From: Lachancea dasiensis
Taxonomy: Eukaryota > Ascomycota > Saccharomycetes > Saccharomycetales > Saccharomycetaceae
Direction: 5' to 3'
NCBI GenBank assembly: GCA_900074725.1
Contig: LT598457.1
Span: 186,001-250,000, forward strand
DNA length: 64,000 nt
Part shown: positions 39,507 to 48,398 of the stretch, one piece after another
Layout: every line of letters starts with the position of its first letter
How positions within the stretch are numbered: the stretch's first letter is position 1
Translations under genes and position numbers: made by a program
Notes under the pieces: model-generated
Told to the model about the DNA's origin: nothing
The model's input: the letters and a program-made list of their open reading frames with translations, nothing else
The model's database searches: none

Positions 39507-41882
39507 ATGTCTTTTGAAGAACCCAGACCCTTGGAGAGCGGCGACACTGCTTCTTTGGCTCCGCCAGCTTTAGAGGGTGCTCCTGTTGAAGAGACGAATG
39601 TTTTACCGGCCGATGAAGAGGCGTTCGACGAGGGCGAACCTGAGGTTGAGGATGGAGAAAGTCTGTATTCGCACGAGGAAGAGCGAGATGTTGCGGAGAA
39701 AGAAGACAGTGCCACTCCTGAGGTTCAGACTGCCCCAAATGAAGATGCCAGCGAGGGATTAGTGGACTCAGGAAGTGCCGAGACTTCTGCATTTGTTCCA
39801 GCAACGGACCGAGACGAGGTCGAAATTGCGGATGCAGCAAACCAGGATTTTGAGAAAGAGGCTGCTGATGCAGGGGCTGCTACCGAAGACTCTCCAGATT
39901 CAGCAAAAGAAACCGTTGAGGACACTGAGGGTTTGCCACAGCAGAAGAACTATGGGCCACAAGACAGTTCTGAAGCCAACGAACCAGGTTCCACCGAAGA
40001 TGCCACACCAGCTGAAGTGATTCAAAATACCGTATCAGAAAACGTTGAAGTGGAACCTAGGAACCAAGTAGGTGAAGTTGATGTTGGTGCGACTCTTGAA
40101 CAAGATTGGCCAGAGCATGCGAACGAGGAGCCCACCATCGTGCCGGGACATTCTGAACAGCCCAAGCCTTTCGATGTTAACAATTTCACGAACGGTGATC
40201 GACAAGAAGATGTCGACTACGATTTGTTACAAAGACAGGCAACCGTGATCTTGCAAAGTCACCTACTAGAGCTGCCCCAATTTCAACGATTGTCCGACTC
40301 CGAGAAACTGAATGCAGTGATAACCTTCCTAGACTCAAGCTCAGAAACTGCCTTACCTTCTAAAAGTTTGGCCGCGGCTCCACAAGCGCAGATGGCTCAA
40401 GAAGCAGCAGGAAGACCTAATCTTTTGCAGCCTATGAGTCCTGCGGAACGCAAGCGCTATAATGAATACCTGAGGGGAGAAAATCGCATCACCGAAATTC
40501 AAAATATTCCTCCTAAGTCCAGGCTATTCATCGGAAACCTTCCTTTGAAGAATGTGGCTAAAGACGACCTATTTCGAATTTTTTCACCCTATGGACACAT
40601 CTATCAGATCAACATTAAGAATGCCTTTGGTTTCATACAATATGACAATCCCCAGTCTGTAAGGGCTGCAATCGCTGGTGAGTCCAACGAGATGAATTTC
40701 GGCAAGAAGTTGATCCTTGAGATTTCCTCTTCTAACAGTAGACCTCAATACGACCACGGCGACCATGGAACCAACAGCAGCTCTACATTCATCTCTTCTT
40801 CCAAACGGCCATTTGATGAAGACGAGGAAGAAGAAGACATGTACAGCGAAAGTCAAAAACGAGGCAAACGCCGTGTACCTGAATGTCAAATCTTTGTCAA
40901 GAGAACGGCGGACAGATCTTATGCAACCGAGGTGTTCAACAGATTCAGACAGGGAAGCGGTTTGGAGACTGACATGATATTCTTGAAGCCTCGCATGGAG
41001 CTGCGTAAAATGATCAATGATGCAGCTTACGATGGCGTTTTGGGTGTGGTTCTGGTCAACAAGACTCGTAATGTAGATATTCAGACATTTTACAAGGGCT
41101 CCCAGGGTGAAACCAAGTTTGATGAATATGCAAGCGTGTCTTGCGAAGATGCCCTTGCCATTTTCAACAACCTCAAGGGTAGTAGAAATGGTCATATGAA
41201 CATGCCTCCACAACACGTCCCTCAGCAGCAGTATTACGGCGGATATAATGTCCCGGCACCTGCGGCTCCCCCACACCAGGGCCAGGCCTACATGCAACAG
41301 GCCTATGGAGCCATGGCTCCGCCTCCACAGGCTTATGGTGCACCAGCACCTCCTCCTCCTCAAATGTCACAGGGCTATAGCGGATATCCGGGCCATCCGA
41401 TCCAGGCTCCTCCCCCTACGCACATCTCTCCTACACCTGCTGCTGTACCTCCTATGGGCGCGACGCCTCAAGTTGATCAACAACAGTTGTTCTCGGCAAT
41501 TCAGAATCTGCCTCCAAACATAGTAGCCAATTTGTTGTCGATGGCCCAGCAACAGCCCCAGCAACAACATCAACTGCTTGGAATCATTCAGTCTATGCAA
41601 CCACAGGGAACCCCCGCCCAGGGCCCTGTGCCTGGCCCAGGTACTTATACAGGGTTCCAGCCTATTCCGCCTCAACCCACTTCCAATTCTCCTCAGCCAG
41701 GCCCCAATATCTCACAAGCTGTTCCACACCAGCAAGCACATATCCAGCCAGGATCATTCGTGCCTTCGCCTAAAAATCCTCCGGCCCAAAATCCGGTCCC
41801 ACAGCAACAATCGCCCTCGATGTCTGGTAACAATAACGTTCAAAGTCTTCTTGACAGTCTGGCTCAACTACAGCAACGGTGA
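39507..41882 (+). CDS. NAB3: Nab3-like RNA-binding subunit of the Nrd1-Nab3-Sen1 termination complex
   Basis: A 791-residue protein (802 in S. cerevisiae). The N-terminal third is highly acidic (about residues 1-235). A conserved helical part (DYDLLQRQATVILQSHLLEL) precedes a single RRM (about residues 340-410) with RNP2 RLFIGNLPL and RNP1-like NAFGFIQYD. A conserved domain (CQIFVKRTADRSYATEVFNR) follows. The C-terminal quarter is rich in Pro, Gln and Tyr and ends LDSLAQLQQR, likely the self-assembling region. Nab3 binds UCUU in nascent RNA and ends transcription of snoRNAs and cryptic transcripts, which would include the snoRNAs at 62-64 kb. Repeated CAG/CAA and CCT tracts make the 3' end low-complexity. 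Confidence 0.96.
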   Translation: MSFEEPRPLESGDTASLAPPALEGAPVEETNVLPADEEAFDEGEPEVEDGESLYSHEEERDVAEKEDSATPEVQTAPNEDASEGLVDSGSAETSAFVPATDRDEVEIADAANQDFEKEAADAGAATEDSPDSAKETVEDTEGLPQQKNYGPQDSSEANEPGSTEDATPAEVIQNTVSENVEVEPRNQVGEVDVGATLEQDWPEHANEEPTIVPGHSEQPKPFDVNNFTNGDRQEDVDYDLLQRQATVILQSHLLELPQFQRLSDSEKLNAVITFLDSSSETALPSKSLAAAPQAQMAQEAAGRPNLLQPMSPAERKRYNEYLRGENRITEIQNIPPKSRLFIGNLPLKNVAKDDLFRIFSPYGHIYQINIKNAFGFIQYDNPQSVRAAIAGESNEMNFGKKLILEISSSNSRPQYDHGDHGTNSSSTFISSSKRPFDEDEEEEDMYSESQKRGKRRVPECQIFVKRTADRSYATEVFNRFRQGSGLETDMIFLKPRMELRKMINDAAYDGVLGVVLVNKTRNVDIQTFYKGSQGETKFDEYASVSCEDALAIFNNLKGSRNGHMNMPPQHVPQQQYYGGYNVPAPAAPPHQGQAYMQQAYGAMAPPPQAYGAPAPPPPQMSQGYSGYPGHPIQAPPPTHISPTPAAVPPMGATPQVDQQQLFSAIQNLPPNIVANLLSMAQQQPQQQHQLLGIIQSMQPQGTPAQGPVPGPGTYTGFQPIPPQPTSNSPQPGPNISQAVPHQQAHIQPGSFVPSPKNPPAQNPVPQQQSPSMSGNNNVQSLLDSLAQLQQR

Positions 41883-42545
41883 TCGCAGCTCAATGCGCGT
41901 CTCGTACATTGTCAGCAGCTCTGGGGTGTAAGAAGCCCAGGTCAGAGTGCTCGATCCACTGCTGCTGATGTCTTATTCGAAGCTCTTATTTTACTTCTAG
42001 CATCTAAATGCTCCCGCGGACCTGCTGCAACCACCGGACCTATCTGGCTTGGTACAAACACTTTCTCTTGATGGCCTGAACTCTTAAGCGACCCTTCTGG
42101 GGCTACATATCATCGACACACATCTACGCTGTGTATTTTCTTTTGTCTCTGATGTAAAATTACGAACTACTCAACTTGTCAGCTGCAAAGCTGAATTAGG
42201 GCGAGTATAAGACTACAGTTGGCCGTCCAAAGGTTCAAACAAGTCTAAACTCTCTTAGTGCTCTTGAACTACCAATCTTAACTTGAGGATGTGAGCTCGG
42301 TTGGTGCGTTATGTGTAAAGGACGATAACTTGGTACGGTTGATCCTATTCAGTATCGGACGTCCGAACAAGATCGACGGGTTCCCCTTTTGACGAGCTCG
42401 AGAGAAGAGAACTGGGTCAAAAGCATTCTACAACTCAATTGAGAACCGAAGATAGATAGGGACCACAGTTTTGCTGGCAAGAAAGTTTCAAGGTTCAAAA
42501 GTCCAGTATTTAAGCGGCAAATATCAACATCGGGATTAAGCTAGA
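41883..42545. other. Spacer between NAB3 and MIY1
   Basis: 663 bp. I see no ORF of note, RNA gene or clear regulatory motif. Confidence 0.45.
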
Positions 42546-43667
42546 ATGAGTTTAAGCTTCGACGTCAAAAACATCAATATCAATGGCAATTCGAGCCGAA
42601 TACTACTACAAAATGAAAATGGTCCATGTGCGTTGATCGCATTGTGCAACGTGCTGCTACTGTCGCCACAATTGACGGGACCAGCCGGGCCCTTGATAGA
42701 ACTGGTTATGGCTAAGAGCGAAGTGGGGTTGAACGAGCTAATCACGACCCTGGCCAACATTGGGATGCAAGTGCCACGAGGTGCCCAGTCAGATGTAGAT
42801 CGGCTTCTGCAGCTGCTTCCTCAGCTGCACACTGGACTGTCAATCAACCCGATTTTCAATGGATCTTTCGAGGACGGCGACGAAATGGCATTGTTCAGGC
42901 TCTTCAACGTCAGCATCGTACATGGGTGGCTAGCCGACCAAGCAAGTGACCCTCTTCAGTACGAGCATGTGTCGAGCTACTCGTACGAAGGTGCTCAGCA
43001 GGCTCTCATCGAAGCCTACGACCTCCAGCATGGCCATGTTACTGCAAACGAACAGAATCGTTCAGCAGCGGAAGATGCTGGCTTCATCAAAACCTTTCTG
43101 GCTCGGTCGGCTACCCAACTGACCGACTGTGGTCTGGAACACTTAAGGGAGCTGTTGCTGGAAAACTCGTACGCAATCCTTTTTCGGAACGACCACTTCG
43201 CCACGCTTTTCAAGAATAACGGCCAGTTGTACACGCTTGTGACCGATATGGGGTTCAAAAAGGACCAAGGTGTAGTCTGGCAATCACTTAAATCCGTCAA
43301 CGGGTCACAGGACGCCTTCTTTACTGGTAGCTTCATCCCGGCGACTTTCAAGCGTTCCTCTACTCACGCCAGTTCCACCACCACGGATGCCAGGGGAAAT
43401 TCTCGAAATCCGTTTTCCGATCCCTCGATTTCCAACACCAATGCCTCGGGTCCGGATCCCAATTTCATGACCGACGAACAATACGCACGCCACTTACAGG
43501 AACAAGAAGATGCGCGCGTGGCTAGAAATATCCAGAGAAATTACGAAAACGCTCAGCCTAACAGAACGGCGAATGCCGACAAATCAAAACTCGCCAAGAA
43601 CGCTAAAAATACGGGAACGCCCAAACGCAAGCGTGATAAGCTAAAAAAGAGCTGCATAATAATGTGA
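42546..43667 (+). CDS. MIY1: Miy1-like MINDY deubiquitinase with a CaaX end
   Basis: A 373-residue MINDY-family cysteine protease (381 in S. cerevisiae YGL082W), which trims Lys48-linked ubiquitin chains. The catalytic pattern is clear: Q22 and C28 in LLQNENGPCALIALCNVLLL, and H217 in ILFRNDHFATLFK. The C-terminal third is disordered, with a ubiquitin-binding-like helix (DEQYARHLQEQEDARVARNI). The protein ends KKSCIIM, a CaaX box preceded by lysines, so farnesylation and membrane attachment are likely. S. cerevisiae has two copies (YGL082W and YPL191C); a single copy here, between chromosome VII and XVI genes, fits the unduplicated state. Confidence 0.93.
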   Translation: MSLSFDVKNININGNSSRILLQNENGPCALIALCNVLLLSPQLTGPAGPLIELVMAKSEVGLNELITTLANIGMQVPRGAQSDVDRLLQLLPQLHTGLSINPIFNGSFEDGDEMALFRLFNVSIVHGWLADQASDPLQYEHVSSYSYEGAQQALIEAYDLQHGHVTANEQNRSAAEDAGFIKTFLARSATQLTDCGLEHLRELLLENSYAILFRNDHFATLFKNNGQLYTLVTDMGFKKDQGVVWQSLKSVNGSQDAFFTGSFIPATFKRSSTHASSTTTDARGNSRNPFSDPSISNTNASGPDPNFMTDEQYARHLQEQEDARVARNIQRNYENAQPNRTANADKSKLAKNAKNTGTPKRKRDKLKKSCIIM

Positions 43668-44100
43668 AGCTCATCGGTGAAACAAAGTAACGTTACGATT
43701 TTCCGGCATGGCCTATCTTGTACTAAAAAGAATATTCCACAACCAACCTACGTGTGAGTTTCGCAACTTTGGGACCCCATCCACCACAACTTGATGACCA
43801 TCCAATGCTCGAGGCCGGGAGACAATCACCAGACACCTCGACGACTCAATCGTAATATATGATATCAATTCATAGGTCTACTGGGAGACTATATCAATTC
43901 CAAGGGGCGAGGGGCAGACTTAAGACCTTCACAAAATTGAATCATCAACCGTCAGACAGTAATATTCGAAACGGTCCCGAGAATAGCAGGATCGTTCATT
44001 CTTACTGTTCAAGTGGTAACTTGTCAAGTTCGAGACTGCCTTATTAAAGATAAAATCCGGAAGGGGCTTTAGAACCTCGGTAGAATCCACTGGTTTAATT
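43668..44100. other. Spacer between MIY1 and the FHA-domain gene
   Basis: 433 bp with no motif, ORF or RNA gene that I can support. Confidence 0.45.
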
Positions 44101-45504
44101 ATGAATTGTTCTGACTCAGCCGTTTCAAGGAAGATATTGTTCAGGATTTCAGATGCCGAGGGCTCTGGACTGCAGTTCCCAATAGGTAGGGCGTCCGTGA
44201 AGGATCCGGAACGCTTTGACAGAGAGGATAACTTTTTGTTTCACGAAAAGAGCTTGAGTAAGAAGCATGCAGTGCTATGCATCAAGCGTCTCTTCCCTGC
44301 GGAAAAGGATCCATATGTTTCGCTATTGGATCAGTTTAGGATTTCAGTGCAAGACTTAGGCTCCACGCACGGTGTGGTTGATTTACAGTCGCAGGACGCA
44401 GACGCCAAGGTGATTGACTTGAAAAATGGCGAGCGATTCGGGCTTATCAAGCTCTACGAGCCTCTCGCTGCTGGCCAGTCTCGAGGCGCTAAGCTCAAGT
44501 TTCAGGTGTTTCTCCGGACTAATGAACTCCGCCCAAACTCTGACAACCTGGAACTCGTTTTGAGCAACGTGACTTACAATGACAGTCCATACGTAAGCAG
44601 GCCTTCCACCGTTGGACGGACAGGAGAAATGGACGAGATGTCCAACTCGGGTTCGTCTTCTGACCTCAACTTCAGTGAAGATTTTGACTTGGAGCTAGAC
44701 ACCTATGAACGCGATTGCAGCGCTCCCCACGAAGCCAGCTGTAGCAGGGAACAAGCATGCCAAGTTAGGAAGGAAGAGGATGACGGTGACGAAGTTGTTG
44801 GTGGCAGCGCATGTAGTAAAGAAAACTATAGGGATGCAGATGATGACGACGAGGATGATGACGAGGAAATTGAGGAAGATGACGAGGTCGAAGGAGTTGA
44901 GGGAGGTGAAGGAGTTGAGGGAGGTGAAGGAGGTGAAGGAGGTGAAGAAGGTGAAGAAGGTGAAGAAGGTGAAGAAGGTGTCCAGTGTCACTTCGGGGGC
45001 CAGAAAGTCGTTGCTCTGTCAACGGCCGCTGCCGATGATGACAACAGAAGTAATGTTCTAGATAGAACACTTAATCCACCGGCCCTATTCGTTAGTGAAA
45101 GCGAATTTGAAAAGTTAGACAACTTTCCTGACGTTGTGGGCACAAGTAACGGGCCTTTTGCTTCACAATGTTGCCCCGTGATCGAAATCAGTTCTTCTCG
45201 CGAAATTACTCCTCAATGCTACGAGAGTGCCACTACTACCGCGCTGCCACTTGAAGAGATGACATCCAAGCACACTGATGTCGCCTCTTGTGTCGTGTCA
45301 AAAAAGAGGGGTTTGGATTTAGAGTTTAAAGATGTTTCGGCACATGACGATGTCAAGAGAGTAAAGGCCAGTGCTGCTACTGCGGAGCCACGCCGGCCAT
45401 TATTAGCCGAGACAAGACAAGTGGTAGTAGGAAGTGTGCTTGGGTTTTTGGCTGGCTCTGTGGGTACTTTGGGTCTTTTGGTAGGTATCGCCAACATGGG
45501 GTAA
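44101..45504 (+). CDS. FHA-domain protein with acidic repeats and a C-terminal membrane segment (YGL081W orthologue)
   Basis: A 467-residue protein whose function is not established. An FHA domain (about residues 8-135) has the key elements: IGR at the start, SLSKKHAVL, DLGSTHGVV and NGERFGL. It should bind phosphothreonine. A long acidic region (about 170-300) contains a Glu-Gly repeat encoded by a 9-bp minisatellite. The last 30 residues (QVVVGSVLGFLAGSVGTLGL onward) form one hydrophobic segment at the extreme C-terminus, predicting a tail-anchored protein with the FHA domain in the cytosol. This layout recalls Far9/Far10, but length and position (between MIY1 and MPC1) point to uncharacterised YGL081W. 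A nearby cluster, KKRGLDLEFKD, could be a nuclear or binding motif. Confidence 0.8.
   Translation: MNCSDSAVSRKILFRISDAEGSGLQFPIGRASVKDPERFDREDNFLFHEKSLSKKHAVLCIKRLFPAEKDPYVSLLDQFRISVQDLGSTHGVVDLQSQDADAKVIDLKNGERFGLIKLYEPLAAGQSRGAKLKFQVFLRTNELRPNSDNLELVLSNVTYNDSPYVSRPSTVGRTGEMDEMSNSGSSSDLNFSEDFDLELDTYERDCSAPHEASCSREQACQVRKEEDDGDEVVGGSACSKENYRDADDDDEDDDEEIEEDDEVEGVEGGEGVEGGEGGEGGEEGEEGEEGEEGVQCHFGGQKVVALSTAAADDDNRSNVLDRTLNPPALFVSESEFEKLDNFPDVVGTSNGPFASQCCPVIEISSSREITPQCYESATTTALPLEEMTSKHTDVASCVVSKKRGLDLEFKDVSAHDDVKRVKASAATAEPRRPLLAETRQVVVGSVLGFLAGSVGTLGLLVGIANMG
44887..44979 (+). repeat. Coding minisatellite, 9-bp GGTGAAGRA-type unit
   Basis: Roughly ten degenerate copies of a GGTGAAGAA, GGTGAAGGA or GTTGAGGGA unit encode Glu-Gly-Glu repeats in the acidic domain of the FHA protein. 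The 3' copies are the most alike, suggesting recent expansion by slippage. Confidence 0.9.
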
Positions 45505-45623
45505 TCGGTGGATTGGCGCTAATATTTTTGGTTGTTTGACAAGGTGTAGGTCTTTTACATGCAGGACAAATAAATGCAAAGCTAAAGAGTTTATATACTA
45601 CACTTTTACTTCAGAAGGTGTTG

Positions 45624-45666
45624 TGTTTCATAATCTAATATTGTTTCGGTATGACATTCTGAAACA
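45624..45666. promoter_or_regulatory. Cluster of Ste12-type pheromone response elements before PRM3
   Basis: TGTTTCA at 45624-45630 (reverse of TGAAACA), TGTTTCG at 45642-45648 (one mismatch) and TGAAACA at 45660-45666 lie 114-156 bp before the PRM3 ATG. A TATATAAGG box is at about 45721. Spacing of 18 bp between neighbours fits cooperative Ste12 binding. Confidence 0.78.
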
Positions 45667-45779
45667 TACAATTCTTATAAATTCAATGCTAAAATCATAA
45701 TGTTGCAGTTGGTTGACCCATATATAAGGGGACCAATGAGCCGTGTTAATACAGTATTTCCGCTTTGAAATACCCCAAG

Positions 45780-46130
45780 ATGGACTCTCTCATAAGTGCG
45801 ACAGCAACTGATGCAATCCAAGCTCCACAAGAGCCGTTGCAATTGGTTCCTGAAAAGCGCCAAGATCTCGGCATGCCGAGCAAGGTTACTCGAACGCCTT
45901 CGACTCGCAGGAAGTATAGAAAGTATGCAAAGAAGAAGGCTAGAAGAACAAAAATGATTGCTTCGGCTTCGGAGTTGGAGTTGAAATTATTGAAAAGACA
46001 AGAAAAGGTGCAAAAAAGTAGTGCAAACCAACGAAAAACATTCATGAAAGGGGTTATATGTGGGTCATTCCTTGGTTCCGCGTTCAGTTCTTTGGCGATA
46101 AAGGTCCTCATCCGAAGATTCTCCAAGTAA
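45780..46130 (+). CDS. PRM3: Prm3-like pheromone-induced nuclear fusion protein
   Basis: A 116-residue protein (133 in S. cerevisiae). A strongly basic middle (TRRKYRKYAKKKARRTK, about residues 40-58) looks like a nuclear localisation signal. A C-terminal hydrophobic segment (FMKGVICGSFLGSAFSSLAI) carries the GSFLG signature seen in S. cerevisiae Prm3. Prm3 is a tail-anchored protein of the outer nuclear envelope needed for karyogamy during mating. The frame is open to a TTG at 45765; the first ATG is 45780. Three Ste12-like sites precede it. Position next to RSA1 matches YPL192C/YPL193W. It converges with RSA1, stops about 40 bp apart. Confidence 0.85.
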   Translation: MDSLISATATDAIQAPQEPLQLVPEKRQDLGMPSKVTRTPSTRRKYRKYAKKKARRTKMIASASELELKLLKRQEKVQKSSANQRKTFMKGVICGSFLGSAFSSLAIKVLIRRFSK

Positions 46131-46173
46131 CTGAGAAAGACTATCTGTCCGAGGCCTTTGAAAAAATTCCATT

Positions 46174-47226
46174 TCACGTATCATGTCTGGAAGTTTGCTG
46201 TCTTTTAAAACTACCCTCATAACGAGAAGAGCCATCGCGAGAGTATGCGTTACGTTTATTAATGCCGTTATTGATATGATTGTTGACGTTATGATGATAT
46301 GATTTAACAGCCTTACCTTGCTTATTACCAGTCCCGAAGAGTTTCTCTTTTTCTTCTTCCGTTAATTCATACTCCAGAAGCTTTGCATCACCCAGCTCCT
46401 CTATGAAATTCAGCAAGTTTGAATTCTGCTCAGCCATGGTCCTTTGGATCAATTTCAAGCTCAAATTTGGATTTGGGTTGTATCTATTAACTTGGTTTTG
46501 AATGCTTTGAATAAACTGTTTATCCTTTCTAACATTATGGAATGCATTCACTTTGCTCGTATTACTGTCTTCAATGCCCAGCTCAGTCTTGTGTTTTTCT
46601 CTGTTATTGGAGATTTTGACAAGCCACATCCTGCGCCTTTCTTCTCTCCATTTACGTATATCTTCCTCGGATGCTAGCGTGATCGAGGTTCCTGGTATTA
46701 CCACTGGGGACGCTTCTTCCTGTGAAAGTATAAGCTCGGGTTCTTTTTTCGTTTCATGACCTTTATGTTCTAGATCCCCTTGGCAGTCGAATGTGCTGGC
46801 ACCCTGATCTTTCCCATTCGTCCCCGCAGTGGGTCCTGGTAGCTTGCTCACGTCTTGTGGAAAACATGACGTAGAATCAAGTGTTGAAACACCACCATGA
46901 TTATCTTGAGGGTATCGAGCCTTAGAAAAACCGTAATAAGAATTGGCATAGTATGGCTGTGGAATATTTTGCGTGGGTGCACTGTAGATGGGGTATGATC
47001 CATAGTAGAAATGTGGAGAGCCTTGTTGATTAAAATGTCCCGGAAAATGTTGGTAATAAGGTGGCGGTTGACTGTGACTGTGCGCGTGCTGCGATGATAC
47101 CTCCAGTCTAGCACCAGATCGTCCAATATGGTCAAGAACTTGGCCCGAGGATGTTGGCCTTGGGATTTTAGGGGACTGACCTAACTGATTATCTGAAACT
47201 TGATGATTGCTCGAACGATAACTCAT
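46174..47226 (-). CDS. RSA1: Rsa1-like snoRNP and 60S assembly factor (NUFIP family)
   Basis: A 350-residue protein (381 in S. cerevisiae). The first half is low-complexity, rich in Tyr, Pro, His and Gln. The diagnostic NUFIP1 segment lies at about residues 175-215 (ITLASEEDIRKWREERRRMW); in S. cerevisiae this helix binds Snu13 and is central to box C/D snoRNP assembly through R2TP. A charged helical stretch near residue 290 (LTEEEKEKLFG) follows, and the tail is basic. It would serve the C/D snoRNAs found at 62-64 kb. The family match is clear from the short motif; the remainder is poorly conserved. Confidence 0.88.
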   Translation of the reverse strand: MSYRSSNHQVSDNQLGQSPKIPRPTSSGQVLDHIGRSGARLEVSSQHAHSHSQPPPYYQHFPGHFNQQGSPHFYYGSYPIYSAPTQNIPQPYYANSYYGFSKARYPQDNHGGVSTLDSTSCFPQDVSKLPGPTAGTNGKDQGASTFDCQGDLEHKGHETKKEPELILSQEEASPVVIPGTSITLASEEDIRKWREERRRMWLVKISNNREKHKTELGIEDSNTSKVNAFHNVRKDKQFIQSIQNQVNRYNPNPNLSLKLIQRTMAEQNSNLLNFIEELGDAKLLEYELTEEEKEKLFGTGNKQGKAVKSYHHNVNNHINNGINKRNAYSRDGSSRYEGSFKRQQTSRHDT

Positions 47227-47842
47227 TACTGGCCTGCAGATGTTTATGCTGAGCTACCGTAACTGAGAATACTGAGTATTGGATGGCCGATGAGTAGGAT
47301 TTTCACCATGTCACTGAGAACGTTCAACAACAAAATCACTGCAAATCCACCAGTAGGAATGTGTTTGATCTGGAAGCAGCTAAGCTGCTCCTTCTCTTTT
47401 AGACCCCAGCTATTCAGTAAGCAATGTTTGGGCCTCTAAGTTGGCAAATTAGTCGATCTTTCCTCCTCATTACTCCCTTGAAGATATCAATTTTTCAACA
47501 GTAAAAGCTGGCCAGAGCGTAATTGAGGAATATATGCTGATTAGCCCTTAACAACAACAGTAAGTTGTTCTTAAACTCATCGTCTAGAAAATCACTGTTG
47601 ACACCTTCATTCATCTCCTGGAGCATCTTCTTTTTCAGCATTTGATACGGTTTTCAACAATAGGCCAAAAATCTTTCTTGAACCATCAATCCTTGTTAAG
47701 TAACTGCGACCCTGATAACCAGCAACTCGCCGAATATTATCTTGATAATAGCGATCTCAGTCGTCAAACTATCAATTGTTCAAGTTTTGAGCATTTGAAT
47801 TATCGGAATAAAGCCAGATAGAAATAGTCAAAAAAATCCAGG
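47227..47842. other. Divergent promoter region RSA1/MPC1
   Basis: 616 bp between the ATGs. A CCGATGAGTA sequence near 47287 partly matches a PAC element upstream of RSA1, but weakly. Nothing else recognised. Confidence 0.4.
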
Positions 47843-48226
47843 ATGTCTCAGCCCGCTCAAAAAGCCGTCACCCAATCCCTAGTCAGCCGTTATGTCAATA
47901 AAGAAACATTAAAGTACGTTTTCACAACACACTTCTGGGGTCCAGTTTCTAATTTTGGGATTCCACTCGCTGCCATCTATGACTTGAAGAAAGACCCCGA
48001 ATTGATTTCAGGTCCAATGACTACAGCCCTGATCCTATACTCGTCCGTCTTCATGAAGTTTGCCCTTACCGTACAACCTAAGAATTACTTGTTGTTTGGT
48101 TGCCATGTTGTGAACTCATTGGCACAGACTGGCCAAGGGTTCCGCTTTGTCAACTATCATTACCTCGGAGGTGCGGACGCGAAAACCACTGACGCAGCGG
48201 CCAGCAAACCGGCAGCACCACAATGA
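47843..48226 (+). CDS. MPC1: Mitochondrial pyruvate carrier subunit 1
   Basis: A 127-residue inner-membrane protein (130 in S. cerevisiae) that pairs with Mpc2 or Mpc3 to import pyruvate. The core matches the family closely: [40 protein letters not shown], and [12 protein letters not shown]. The hydrophobic segments lie at about residues 34-50, 58-77 and 84-102. The C-terminal tail is Ala/Lys-rich and variable. It lies between RSA1 and DDC1, i.e. a chromosome VII gene inserted among chromosome XVI genes. Confidence 0.97.
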   Translation: MSQPAQKAVTQSLVSRYVNKETLKYVFTTHFWGPVSNFGIPLAAIYDLKKDPELISGPMTTALILYSSVFMKFALTVQPKNYLLFGCHVVNSLAQTGQGFRFVNYHYLGGADAKTTDAAASKPAAPQ

Positions 48227-48398
48227 TGGTAATGACCATGGTTAGCCTGAAGATTCGACCAAATGAAAAGTGCTATTTTGTTTCACTTCATCCCAAGTAT
48301 AGCATGTGTAATGAATTCATATTCCAGCTCTTAACACGTAACTGAGCCCTGCCTCTGAAATTGCATTTGTCCTCACGTTGAATCAAAGTTCAAACTAA

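Noticed and set aside
44695-45070. Long frames on both strands over the FHA gene repeat
   Set aside because: The 9-bp repeat keeps all frames open; only the frame with the FHA domain and membrane tail is supported.
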